From CAVWQV01 sp963757115 (GTDB lineage Bacteria > Pseudomonadota > Alphaproteobacteria > Acetobacterales > Acetobacteraceae), in the NCBI GenBank assembly GCA_963757115.1, contig CAVWQV010000001.1, positions 558,001 through 622,000 of the forward strand: 64,000 nucleotides of DNA. Direction: 5' to 3'. Both the position numbers and the translations under genes were made by a program. Below the pieces are notes generated by a model. It was not told where the DNA came from and did no database searches. It worked only from the letters and a program-made list of their open reading frames with translations. How positions within the stretch are numbered: the first letter of the stretch is position 1; each line of letters starts with the position of its first letter. Positions 51,126 through 59,671 of this stretch are shown in pieces.

Positions 51126-52723
51126 GACTGCGCCTGCACTTGGATGATTTTCGCAACGCTTGGGACGTTGCCGGCACTCAGGGCAAAGAGCATGTAGTAG
51201 CCTGGAACGGTGATGCCGGGATCACTTGGCACATATAAGGTGGACGTGGTCTCTTGGCCGTGAGAGGCGGGATCGACCGTCGTACTCGACTGCATAACGG
51301 CCAGCGGAATACGGCGCTGGTCCGTGTTGACGGTGTGGGTAGTGGCCGACATTCTAACTAGGGCAAATGAGGCAACCGAGCCGCTCGTCGTTACAGTCAG
51401 CGATTGGCCTAGCAACAGGCCGGCAGGTGCGGTGACGATCGCCGGGCGGATAGCGTTCGAACCGTCGGGTGCGAACAGGTAGGGCGGCGAGTAGAGCTCG
51501 AAATCGAAATGATTGAATTCGCAGCCCTCGCCACACTGTCCGCCGCCACCGACGAACACGCGCCCATCCGGCAGCAACAACGCGGTGCTATGATACGTTC
51601 TCGGAGTGACAAGGGGCGCGACGTCGGTCGAAGTCGCGGTCGCCGGGTTCCAGATTTCGGGGGTCATGACCGCATCCGTATCGACGAAGGTGTGCGGCTT
51701 GCTTTGGCCACCGACTATGAACACCTCCCCGTCGGGCAACACGACGGCGTTTGCAAATGCCCGGGCATGATTGATCGATGCGACCCGGCTCACAACAGGC
51801 GCTGCGGCCGGGTTAGCGTAGTTCCCGCTGAGATCAATAACGTAAGTGGCGCTGCTGGCGTCGATCTGCTCGAATACCGGATCGCGTTCACCCGAATACG
51901 CGATCGCTCCTCCCGATTTCAAGATCCACCCTGGCGAGTACATGACGGCAAAACCATTTATGCTGTAGTTGTCGTCGCCCCGTAGCCCCGCCGGGACTGT
52001 GATGCCGTTCAAGGGATCGAAAAAGTTCATCTGCCGGCTCGGCCCGGCGTGGAAGACGCGCCCGTTCGGCATGGCGAACAGCCATGCGTGGTCGTCTCCG
52101 GAGACGAGTTCTCCCACGCGTTGATCGAATAGATCGTCCGTTGCTACAATCGCGTCATCCGGAATCGCAGTCCGCATCCATCCATTGGCTTGCGTCCAGA
52201 GTTCGCCATCCTTCGGGCCGGCATCGCCGCCCCATGAGCCGCCGATGGTAAACACTGCTCCCGAAGAAAGCGTGACGCTGCTGTTGTAGCCCCTAGCTAT
52301 GTTCATAGGGGAACCACTCGTCCATTTGTTCGTCGTGAAATCGTATATTCCGGTATGACTGCTGCTGCCCCCACCGTTCACCAGCAGTCGCCCATCCGCC
52401 AGATACGCGATTCCCGAGCAGAACATGTCTGCGCGCATGCCTGTGTCGGGAGCGGCGGCGATACCGCCGGACCAAGGGCTGTAGATTGAAACCAAGGTGG
52501 AGGTTGGCGCAGTTCCTACATCCGTTCCTGGATCTACATAGTCACTCGACGACCATGTATAGACATTCCCGTTCGGAAGCACTGCGACGGAAATGGGGAT
52601 GTTGGGAAGGCTGATCGTAGAGCTCCACGCGCCGAGGTTTTGCGCATGTACCACGCCAGAACTCGCCAAGTTACTGAGCAGCGCCGCGCTGGCGCATAGC
52701 GCTTTAAAATGTCCATTGGCCAT
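51122..52723 (-). CDS. Secreted galactose-oxidase-like copper-radical oxidase (AA5-type)
   Basis: This 533-residue protein has a signal peptide (residues 1-28, ending VVHAQ), a Kelch-type beta-propeller and a C-terminal DUF1929 domain. All copper-radical residues of galactose/glyoxal oxidases align by local sequence: Cys102 (DMFCSGIAYLADG) for the Tyr-Cys bond with Tyr146 (ARGYNSSV), stacking Trp164 (IGGSWGG), Tyr377 and His378 (PRTYHSTALLLPDGRVF) and His463 (THTVNTDQRRIPL). The enzyme should oxidise primary alcohols or aldehydes to make hydrogen peroxide outside the cytoplasm; the substrate is unknown. ATG 52723 is chosen because the signal peptide begins there. Confidence 0.9.
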   Translation of the reverse strand: MANGHFKALCASAALLSNLASSGVVHAQNLGAWSSTISLPNIPISVAVLPNGNVYTWSSSDYVDPGTDVGTAPTSTLVSIYSPWSGGIAAAPDTGMRADMFCSGIAYLADGRLLVNGGGSSSHTGIYDFTTNKWTSGSPMNIARGYNSSVTLSSGAVFTIGGSWGGDAGPKDGELWTQANGWMRTAIPDDAIVATDDLFDQRVGELVSGDDHAWLFAMPNGRVFHAGPSRQMNFFDPLNGITVPAGLRGDDNYSINGFAVMYSPGWILKSGGAIAYSGERDPVFEQIDASSATYVIDLSGNYANPAAAPVVSRVASINHARAFANAVVLPDGEVFIVGGQSKPHTFVDTDAVMTPEIWNPATATSTDVAPLVTPRTYHSTALLLPDGRVFVGGGGQCGEGCEFNHFDFELYSPPYLFAPDGSNAIRPAIVTAPAGLLLGQSLTVTTSGSVASFALVRMSATTHTVNTDQRRIPLAVMQSSTTVDPASHGQETTSTLYVPSDPGITVPGYYMLFALSAGNVPSVAKIIQVQAQS

Positions 52724-53044
52724 TTTAGACCTCCATATTTGAATCGCCGTTTTGACGATTTGGACCGGGCTGCCCCGCGTCGGGCTTACCACGCAAGTCC
52801 TAGGCCACCCCTCGATCCGCTACAACTTCAGCGCCTTGCCCGCGATCTCTGACCTGGAAACCCGAGGGTACGTAAAGGAATCTTACGATAAGCGGCACTC
52901 CTGCGCCTCCTGGTATTCAGCGGCCTAAGTGGCGCAGCCGCGGCGCACGTTTCCATTGCGAATGCACTCCCCGGCGTGTCCGAGCTGCTTGAATGCGGCC
53001 CTGACGAATGCGAGAACGCCGTGCAAACTGATGGGAGCGTCACC

Positions 53045-53263
53045 TTGAGCAGCAAATCCACGCGGACGCTCACCGAAGGCCAGCGCGCCTACGAGGCGAA
53101 GCGGGCCGCAAAAGCCGGCATGAGCCTGGAGCGATGGCTCGACAGCAAGCAGCGGCAACAGGAAAGCGAGGCTCGCGCGCGACAGAAGGCCGCCGAACCG
53201 CCCAAAGCCAAGAGGAACACCTTGTTCTCGCGCCTCATGGAGCGTGCGCAGAAACCGCTATAG
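53045..53263 (+). CDS. Small charged alphaproteobacterial protein of unknown function
   Basis: This protein is rich in charged residues, with the core TLTEGQRAYEAKRAAKAGMS followed by LERWLDSKQRQQESEAR, a pattern I associate with small conserved alphaproteobacterial proteins. TTG 53045 (72 residues) has GGGAG a short distance upstream and matches the conserved part. An upstream ATG at 52976 in the same frame would give 95 residues. The C-terminal half is predicted helical and basic. Confidence 0.6.
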   Translation: MSSKSTRTLTEGQRAYEAKRAAKAGMSLERWLDSKQRQQESEARARQKAAEPPKAKRNTLFSRLMERAQKPL

Positions 53264-53349
53264 CTAGCTTCCGGCGCTGTACAGGGTGAGGTCGAGCCTG
53301 CGGCCAGTCGAGTAGTCGACCCCGGCGATCTCAGCGTGTTGCACCGGCG

Positions 53350-54922
53350 TTACCCCGGCAGCCTCGCATTCGGGAGAGGAAAGCTCTCGGCGTCACGTTT
53401 CCCGATCAGCGCCAGCCCACACTTTCGATTGGCGAGCAGGAAGTCGGCTGCTTCCCCTGCGTTCACTAGCTTGGTGTCTTGGCCCACCGAGAACACAAGG
53501 CTCGGCTCGCTGAACGAGCTCGACGCCAGCACGCTGTCGGGGCAGGGCCGCGCCGCCGCGACGGCCGCCGCGATCCGCGGGCTGAGCCAGATCGCGTGGA
53601 GATTCGGTAGCACCCCAGCGTAGGTGCTTGCGAACAGGACGACTGCCGCCACCCCGGAGGCCGCCAGGGCCGGCATCGCGCGTCCCCGCAGCGTATAGCG
53701 GAAACCAGCAATTGCCGCCCCGATCACGACCAATCCCGCAAGCACGGGGATCGGCCGAACAACGCCCTGCAGTGTCCAAAGCAACGCCGGCCCAGCGACC
53801 GCGAGGCCGCACCCGACTGCGAGCCAGATTGCCCCGTATGCCAACCGGATGGCGCGCCACGTCCGCCCGTCGGGCCAGCCTTCGGGTGCGACGGCGGCGG
53901 CACCCGTCAAGCAGGCGATCGCGGGATAGGTCGGCAGCACGTAATGCGGCAGCTTGGTTACCACGAGCTCGAAAACGGCCCAGGTCGGCACGATCCAGGC
54001 GAGGAGGAACCGGACGGCCGGCTCGCGGCGATGCCGCCAGATGAATGGCAGCGCGAGCACCGCGAACAGCGACCCCGGCCACATCGCCGCAGTGAACACC
54101 ATAAGATAATAGCCGGGCGGCAGGCCGTGCGCCTGTTGACCTTGCGCAACCTTGCCCAGGAAGTTCTGGCCGACCGAGTCGGCGAAAAACGCGCCGTGGC
54201 TGCGGATCGCAATCGCCGTGGCCCAGGGTGCCACCACCGCCAGCATGAGAAGTATGCCCCATCCGGGGTGGAGCCGGCGCAGCCATGCCGCCCGGCGCTC
54301 GGCGATAAGCAGGCCGACGATCGTGCCCCAGCTCACGAGGAGGATCACGGGCCCTTTGAGCATCAGCCCGACCCCGAGCGCGCCCCAGGTACAGGGCGGC
54401 GATCCCGCGCGGGGCCGGCGCGGGGCCGTCGCGGTCCAGATAGACGCGCAGCAACGCGGCCTGGGCGGTAAGGATGACCGCGAGCAGGGTCGCGTCGATT
54501 GTCGCCATCCGGGCTTCGACCCCGAGCAGCAGCGAGCAGCCGAGCACCAGGCCAGCGATCAGGCCGGCGGTTTGCCCGAACAGCGTGCCGCCGATCCAGC
54601 CGGTCAGCAGCACCGCCCCGACCGCGCCGAGCAGCGACGGGATGCGGTATGCCCAGGGTTCGCGCGCATCGGGCGAGCTGAACAGGGACACCGCCGTCGC
54701 CTCGAGCCAATAGATGCCGGCAGGCTGGAGGTAACGCGGCTTGTCCTGGAACCGCACGTCGATGAAATCGCCCGTCCGCAGCATCTGCGACGTGGCTTCC
54801 ATGTATCGCAACTCGTCCCGATCGATGGGCGGAAGGGAAGCGCGCCCCGGCAGGAACAGGATCAGCGCCGCCACTGCTAGCATGACGTAGTGACGGGCGC
54901 CGAGGCGGCGGAGGCCCCGCAC
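53350..54922 (-). CDS. Membrane glycosyltransferase, ArnT/GT39-like (one single-base insertion)
   Basis: This is a polytopic membrane enzyme of the ArnT/PMT-like type that transfers sugars from a lipid carrier. The N-terminal periplasmic loop has IDRDELRYMEATSQML with the acidic pair typical of GT39, then DVRFQDKPRYLQPAGIYWLE. The frame breaks at an extra C in the run 54383-54386; removing it joins ALYLGALGVGLMLKGPVILLV and gives about 523 residues. GTG 54922 overlaps the GT2 stop by one base; an ATG at 54970 is an alternative. It pairs with the adjacent GT2, as ArnT pairs with ArnC. Confidence 0.82.
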
Positions 54923-55779
54923 TATCGCTCGAATACCCGACCCGGCCGATGCGTCCGGCTCCGCAGCCAAAGCACACCCATCATGTCGCCCATGCCGACC
55001 AGGGCGCGGCCCCAGTTGGTGTATTTCGAGCTACCGCGCAGGCGTGGCCGGTGCGTGACCGGGTGGCAGACAAGCGGATGACCGTAAAGCTGGAACAAGG
55101 CCGGTAGGAAACGGTGCATTCCCTCGAACGCCGGCAGTAACAGGAAGTCGTCTCGCCGGAACGCCTTCAAGCCGCAGCCGCTGTCCGGGCAGCGATCTTT
55201 AAGCACCGCTTGTCGGAAGCCGTTCGCGAACCGGGTGGCGAACCGCCGGGACAGCCCGTCATGTCGCCGAAGGCGAACGCCGGCTACCAACGGCGCCGCT
55301 GCGCCATCGGCCGCCCGCCCAAGCTGCAGCATGAGGACGACGTCCCGCGGGTCGTTTTGCCCGTCGCCGTCCATGGTGGCGATCCACTCCCCGTGCGCGG
55401 CCGCGATGCCCGTACCGAGCGCCGCCGTCTTGCCGCAACGCCGGTCGTGGCGCAGGAGCCGTACGCGGATCGGTCCGCCGGTCGCCGCTTCGAGCATCCC
55501 TGCCGTGTCGTCCGTGCTGCCGTCATCGACGAACAGGATTTCGCACGGGCCGGCCGAGGCCAGCGCGGCCTCGAGTTCGGCCAAAACGGAGCGGACGTTC
55601 TCCGCTTCGTTGTAGACCGCAATGACGACCGACAGCAGCGGCGTCGCCTGCGATGACAGAGCCTCCGTCGGCTCGGATCCCGGTTGTCCGTCCACTCCAG
55701 CCGATCCTCGGTCCGCTTGGCTCGCGACTCCGCCCGGCCGCGCCGGCGCCAAAGGGCCACGTTCCAGCTCTCCGGGCAA
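54922..55779 (-). CDS. Family 2 glycosyltransferase (dolichol-phosphate-mannose-synthase/ArnC-like)
   Basis: This GT2 enzyme has LLSVVIAVYNEAENVRSVLAE, ILFVDDGSTDDTAG and the TMDGDGQNDPRD motif holding the catalytic acidic residues. The sequence before about residue 47 is Pro/Ser/Gly-rich and not conserved, so a later start is possible. Enzymes of this type load sugars onto polyprenyl phosphate; the adjacent ArnT-like protein would use the product. Lipid A or another surface glycan is the likely target, by inference. Confidence 0.88.
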   Translation of the reverse strand: MPGELERGPLAPARPGGVASQADRGSAGVDGQPGSEPTEALSSQATPLLSVVIAVYNEAENVRSVLAELEAALASAGPCEILFVDDGSTDDTAGMLEAATGGPIRVRLLRHDRRCGKTAALGTGIAAAHGEWIATMDGDGQNDPRDVVLMLQLGRAADGAAAPLVAGVRLRRHDGLSRRFATRFANGFRQAVLKDRCPDSGCGLKAFRRDDFLLLPAFEGMHRFLPALFQLYGHPLVCHPVTHRPRLRGSSKYTNWGRALVGMGDMMGVLWLRSRTHRPGRVFER

Positions 55780-55799
55780 GCCGGTGCCGCGAGGGTGAG

Positions 55800-56846
55800 C
55801 TAGCCGCAGGCTAGCGCGTAGACCTGTCGGCAGGTTTCCGGGAGCGGCATGGCGGCCCAGTTGCCGCCGCCGTCATTGGTGCCGAACACTTGGCCGTTCC
55901 GTGCCGCCGTATAGATCTGATCGGGGTCGCGGCCGTGCAGTGCCACGGCCATCAGCGTGCTCTGCGGATCGGTTCCCTCGTCGATCCGCTTCCAGCTCCG
56001 GCCGACGTCCTGGCTGCGGTAAAGTGAGCCGAAGCTGCTGTTGGCGGCCACGCTGAGTGCAGCGTACATCACTTGCGGGTCGTGTGGCGAGACGCGGATG
56101 TCCCGCCCGTACGTCACGGGCGAGAACCGGCCGACCTCCATGTCCTGCCAGCTCCGGCCGTGATCGTCGCTACGGAACAGCCCCATGCGCACCGCAAGGA
56201 ACACGGTCTCGGGCTCGGCCGGCGTCATGGCCAGCGCATGTCCGTCCAGCATTCCTTCGGTCTCGCTGTCGCTCACGATGCGGCTTTTGAGGTGCGGCTG
56301 TTCGGCCAGCCGCACGAGGTCCGCGCTGCAATCCTGCCAGGTTTCGCCCCGGTCGCGGGAGCGCATCACGCCGTTGACCTCCAAGGTCGCGTAGACTTCG
56401 TCGGGGTTCGTCGGATGCGCCGCGAATCGCATCACGCGGCAGGCGAACGGCATCTTCACCCGGTCGGGAAGGGCCGGGTCGACCATCCGACGCCAGTTGT
56501 CGCCGCCGTCGTCGCTGCGGTACACGGCGACTGGCGAGGCGCCGGCGAACCAGGTCCGGCGATCCGTCGGATGCGGGGCGATGGACCAGATCGCGATGTC
56601 ACGATCGGGAAAGCCGAGCCGCTCCCAATGATCGCCGCCATCCGTGCTGCGATACGGGCCGTCGGCGGTCCCGGCGTATACGATGCGAGGGTTGTGCGGA
56701 TCGACGGTGATGGCCTGAGCGTCCACAGGGGGCAGGCCATTCGCGAGATGCTCCCACCTGCCATCGCCGGCCGTCCTCCGATACAGGCCGCCGATCCCGC
56801 CGTCCTTCGTGTGCCAGGCGGCCGCGTAGAGCTGCGTGTCAGCCAT
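55800..56846 (-). CDS. BNR/sialidase-like repeat beta-propeller protein
   Basis: This 348-residue protein has several Asp-box-like repeats (YRSTDGGDHWERLG, YRSDDGGDNWRR, MRSRDRGETWQD, FRSDDHGRSWQDM, YRSQDVGRSWKRI). It resembles the widespread exo-alpha-sialidase-like or Vps10-like propellers. No signal peptide is seen and the catalytic Arg triad and Tyr of sialidases are not evident, so an enzymatic role is doubtful. ATG 56846 with GGGGGAGG upstream is preferred over a start at 56939. It lies 20 bases before the GT2 gene. Confidence 0.82.
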   Translation of the reverse strand: MADTQLYAAAWHTKDGGIGGLYRRTAGDGRWEHLANGLPPVDAQAITVDPHNPRIVYAGTADGPYRSTDGGDHWERLGFPDRDIAIWSIAPHPTDRRTWFAGASPVAVYRSDDGGDNWRRMVDPALPDRVKMPFACRVMRFAAHPTNPDEVYATLEVNGVMRSRDRGETWQDCSADLVRLAEQPHLKSRIVSDSETEGMLDGHALAMTPAEPETVFLAVRMGLFRSDDHGRSWQDMEVGRFSPVTYGRDIRVSPHDPQVMYAALSVAANSSFGSLYRSQDVGRSWKRIDEGTDPQSTLMAVALHGRDPDQIYTAARNGQVFGTNDGGGNWAAMPLPETCRQVYALACG

Positions 56847-56969
56847 CGTGTTTCCTCCCCCGAGCGTCCTCGTAAAGAACTGTAGCAGGATGCCGTGACG
56901 GCGCGAGTTGCCGTCGCGCCGCCACGTCTGCGTTCCCATCTTGGGCGGATCACGTCAGAGAGGAGACCG

Positions 56970-57272
56970 ATGAAGCGATTTGTAGCGGCGCTGGCCTTGG
57001 GAGTCGGTCTGGCGGGTGCCGTCCATGCACAGCCTCCGCCGCCACTCCCTTATCCACCCATCCCTGGGCCCCGCGCCGAGGTCGTGCCGCCACCGCCCCA
57101 TGGCGGTTATGTCTGGGAGCCGGGGCACTGGCATTGGAACGGTGCGGGCTACGTGTGGGTCGACGGCCACTACGTTGTGCGCCGAGCCTATTACGGCCGC
57201 TACGTCCCCGGGCATTGGCGATGGGCGCCCCATCGGGGTGGCTGGGTCTGGGAGCCCGCGCACTGGGGCTGA
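56970..57272 (+). CDS. YXWGXW repeat-containing secreted protein
   Basis: This 100-residue protein has a signal peptide (MKRFVAALALGVGLAGAVHA). The mature part is Pro-rich, then Trp/Tyr/Gly-rich with YXWGXW-like repeats: YVWEPGHWHWNGAGYVWVDG and GHWRWAPHRGGWVWEPAHW. Such proteins are probably exported or surface-associated; function is unknown. ATG 56970 follows GAGAGGAG. Confidence 0.85.
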   Translation: MKRFVAALALGVGLAGAVHAQPPPPLPYPPIPGPRAEVVPPPPHGGYVWEPGHWHWNGAGYVWVDGHYVVRRAYYGRYVPGHWRWAPHRGGWVWEPAHWG

Positions 57273-57304
57273 GCACAAGCTGAGTGCCGGGGCTGACGAG
57301 TGGG

Positions 57305-58075
57305 TCAGTCCAGCTCGATCAGCAGGGGCACATGGTCCGAAGGTTGGTCCTCGCCGCGCTGGTCGCGGTGGGGCTCAGCCGCCGTTAGCCGCTCGGCGAG
57401 CGTCGGCGACAATAGGGCGTGGTCGATCCGCAGTCCCGCGTTCCGCCGCCAAGCGCCCGCCTGATAGTCCCAGAACGTGTACACGCGGCCGGTCGGATGG
57501 ATTGCGCGCACCGCATCGGTCAGCCCGAGCCAGATCAGCCGCCGGAACCGCGCCCGGCTTTCGGGCCGCACCAACGCGTCCGTGGCGGGCAAGGTGCCGG
57601 GCGCGAAATCCTCGTCCGTGGGGCACACATTGTAGTCTCCGGCGACGAGCAGCGGGGTATCCTCAGCCAGCAGCGTCTCCGCCCGGTCCGCCAGCCGGTC
57701 CATCCAATCGAGCTTATAGGCCAGCCCCGCCTCGCCGCCCGAGTTGCCGTTCGGCAGATAGATCCCGGCGATGGTCATGCCGTCCACGGTGCCCTCGATG
57801 TAGCGAGCCTGACCATCATCGTCCGGCAGACCTGGCAGGGCGCGCAGGGTCACCTTGAACGGATGCCGCGAGAGTACGGCAACACCATTGTAGGATTTCT
57901 GGCCGACCGCCTCCACCTGATAGCCGAGCTCGGCGAATGGCCCGGTCGGAAACGCGGCCGCCTCGCACTTGATCTCCTGCAGCAGCAGCACGTCGGGCTG
58001 CACGCGGGCGAGCCAAGAGCGGACGTGGCGTTCGCGTTGCCGGATCGAGTTGACGTTCCAGGTGGCGACGCGCAC
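57305..58075 (-). CDS. xth: Exodeoxyribonuclease III (AP endonuclease)
   Basis: This enzyme repairs abasic sites and trims 3' ends. The 256-residue protein has RVATWNVNSIRQR, LLLQEIKCE (catalytic Glu), AGDYNVCPTDEDF, RRNAGLRIDHALLS and the terminal SDHVPLLIELD with the catalytic Asp-His. It begins nine bases after erpA and is probably co-transcribed with it. Confidence 0.95.
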   Translation of the reverse strand: MRVATWNVNSIRQRERHVRSWLARVQPDVLLLQEIKCEAAAFPTGPFAELGYQVEAVGQKSYNGVAVLSRHPFKVTLRALPGLPDDDGQARYIEGTVDGMTIAGIYLPNGNSGGEAGLAYKLDWMDRLADRAETLLAEDTPLLVAGDYNVCPTDEDFAPGTLPATDALVRPESRARFRRLIWLGLTDAVRAIHPTGRVYTFWDYQAGAWRRNAGLRIDHALLSPTLAERLTAAEPHRDQRGEDQPSDHVPLLIELD

Positions 58076-58084
58076 CGGGCGCCG

Positions 58085-58433
58085 TCAGTCGATCGAGAAG
58101 CTGGTCCCGCAGCCGCAGGCGGACTTGGCGTTCGGGTTGCGGATGGCGAAATAGCTGCCCATCAGCTCGTCCGCATAGTCGAGCTCGCCGCCGCCGAGGA
58201 GGTCGAGGCTCGCCGGATCCACGAGCACGCGTGGCAGCGCCCCGCCCGATCACGAGATCGTCCGGCTGCTCCGCCTCGTCGAGTTCGAACTTGTATTGGA
58301 AACCGCTGCAACCGCCGGCCAGCACCTGCACGCGTAGCGCGCCGCCGCCCTTGCCCTCCGCCGCCACGATTTCGGCGATGCGCGCGGCAGCGCGTTCGGT
58401 GACGCCGAAGCTAGCTTCCGTCATGCTCTGCAT
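58085..58433 (-). CDS. erpA: ErpA/IscA-type iron-sulfur cluster insertion protein (one single-base insertion)
   Basis: This A-type carrier delivers Fe-S clusters. ATG 58433 is followed by TEASFGVTERAAARIAEIV, then LAGGCSGFQYKFELDE with the first Cys ligand. An extra C in the run 58240-58243 breaks the frame. Removing it gives RALPRVLVDPASLDLL and the C-terminal CGCGTSFSID with the two other Cys ligands, for 115 residues. Left uncorrected, the frame runs on into xth in another phase, which is not meaningful. Confidence 0.9.
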
Positions 58434-58511
58434 GGACCCAACATAGAGTGCCACGGATGGGATTTGAAGCGGTGCATTGAAGCCGCGACGCGCCCGTTGT
58501 AAGCGCCGCCG

Positions 58512-59660
58512 ATGAACCGCGCGCCCTATGCCGTGCGACCGGAAACCTCCCGCGGGCGGCTCCACTCGGAGCCGGAGAGCCCCACACGCTCGCCCTGGCA
58601 GCGCGACCGCGACCGCGTCATCCACAGCTCCGCTTTCCGCAAGCTGCAATACAAGACCCAGGTGTTCGTCAATCACGAGGGCGACTTCTTTCGCACCCGC
58701 CTCACCCACAGCATCGAGGTGGCCCAGATCGCCCGCTCCATCGCCCGCGCGCTGGCCCTCGACGAAGACCTGGCCGAGGCGCTGGCTCTCGCGCACGATC
58801 TCGGACACCCGCCGTTCGGCCATGCCGGAGAGGAAGCGCTCAACGTCGGTACCAAGCCGTTCGGCGGCTTCAATCACAATGCGCAAAGTCTGCGCGTGGT
58901 CACCCTGCTGGAGAGCCGCTACGCCGCGTTCGACGGCCTCAATCTCACCTGGGAAACGCTGGAAGGCTTGGCCAAGCACAACGGCCCCTTGCACCGGCCG
59001 CCTTCCTACATCGTCGAATACGACAAGACCCACAAGCTCGACCTCCACACTCATGCGAGCGCGGAGGCACAGGTGGCGGCGCTGGCAGACGACATCGCCT
59101 ACCACAGCCACGATCTCGACGACGGGCTGCGGGCGCAGCTGTTCAGGCTCGAAGACCTTTCGCATCTGCCCGTCGTGGGCGAGGCGCTTGCCGCCGCGCG
59201 CATGGCGAGCCTTGACATGCCGCCGTCCCGCCTGCGCCACGAAACGATCCGGCGCGTGATCGACGCCATGGTCACGGAGCTGTTGGCGGAAACGCGGCGG
59301 CGCATCGAGGTGCTCGAGCCCGCCAACTCCGACGCGATCCGGCGTGCTCGCCAGCCCGTCGTCGCGTTCAGCCCCGCAATGGCGGACGCCCATCTCGCCA
59401 TCAAGGACTACCTGATGGCCCACATGTACCGGCATTGGCGGGTGAACCGGATGAGCCGCAAGGCTCGCATGGTGACGGAAGAGCTGTTCCGCGTGCTGCA
59501 TGGCGACCCGTCGCTCTTGCCGGACGACTGGCGCAGCCGATCGGGGGCGCCTGGAAGCGCGCGGGCGGCGGTCACCGTGTGCGACTACGTCGCTGGCATG
59601 ACCGACCGGTTTGCCATGGACGAGCATCGCCGGCTGACCGACCTCTCGATCACCGGCTGA
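58512..59660 (+). CDS. dgt: dGTPase-like deoxynucleotide triphosphohydrolase
   Basis: This HD-domain enzyme removes triphosphate from dGTP and related nucleotides. The 382-residue protein has RTRLTHSIEVAQIARSIARA (His66) and ALAHDLGHPPFGHAGEEAL (His95-Asp96), the metal-binding HD motif, plus GGFNHNAQSLRVV. It is divergent from erpA and 11 bases before argS, the gene order common in alphaproteobacteria. Confidence 0.94.
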   Translation: MNRAPYAVRPETSRGRLHSEPESPTRSPWQRDRDRVIHSSAFRKLQYKTQVFVNHEGDFFRTRLTHSIEVAQIARSIARALALDEDLAEALALAHDLGHPPFGHAGEEALNVGTKPFGGFNHNAQSLRVVTLLESRYAAFDGLNLTWETLEGLAKHNGPLHRPPSYIVEYDKTHKLDLHTHASAEAQVAALADDIAYHSHDLDDGLRAQLFRLEDLSHLPVVGEALAAARMASLDMPPSRLRHETIRRVIDAMVTELLAETRRRIEVLEPANSDAIRRARQPVVAFSPAMADAHLAIKDYLMAHMYRHWRVNRMSRKARMVTEELFRVLHGDPSLLPDDWRSRSGAPGSARAAVTVCDYVAGMTDRFAMDEHRRLTDLSITG

Positions 59661-59671
59661 GAGGCTGATCA

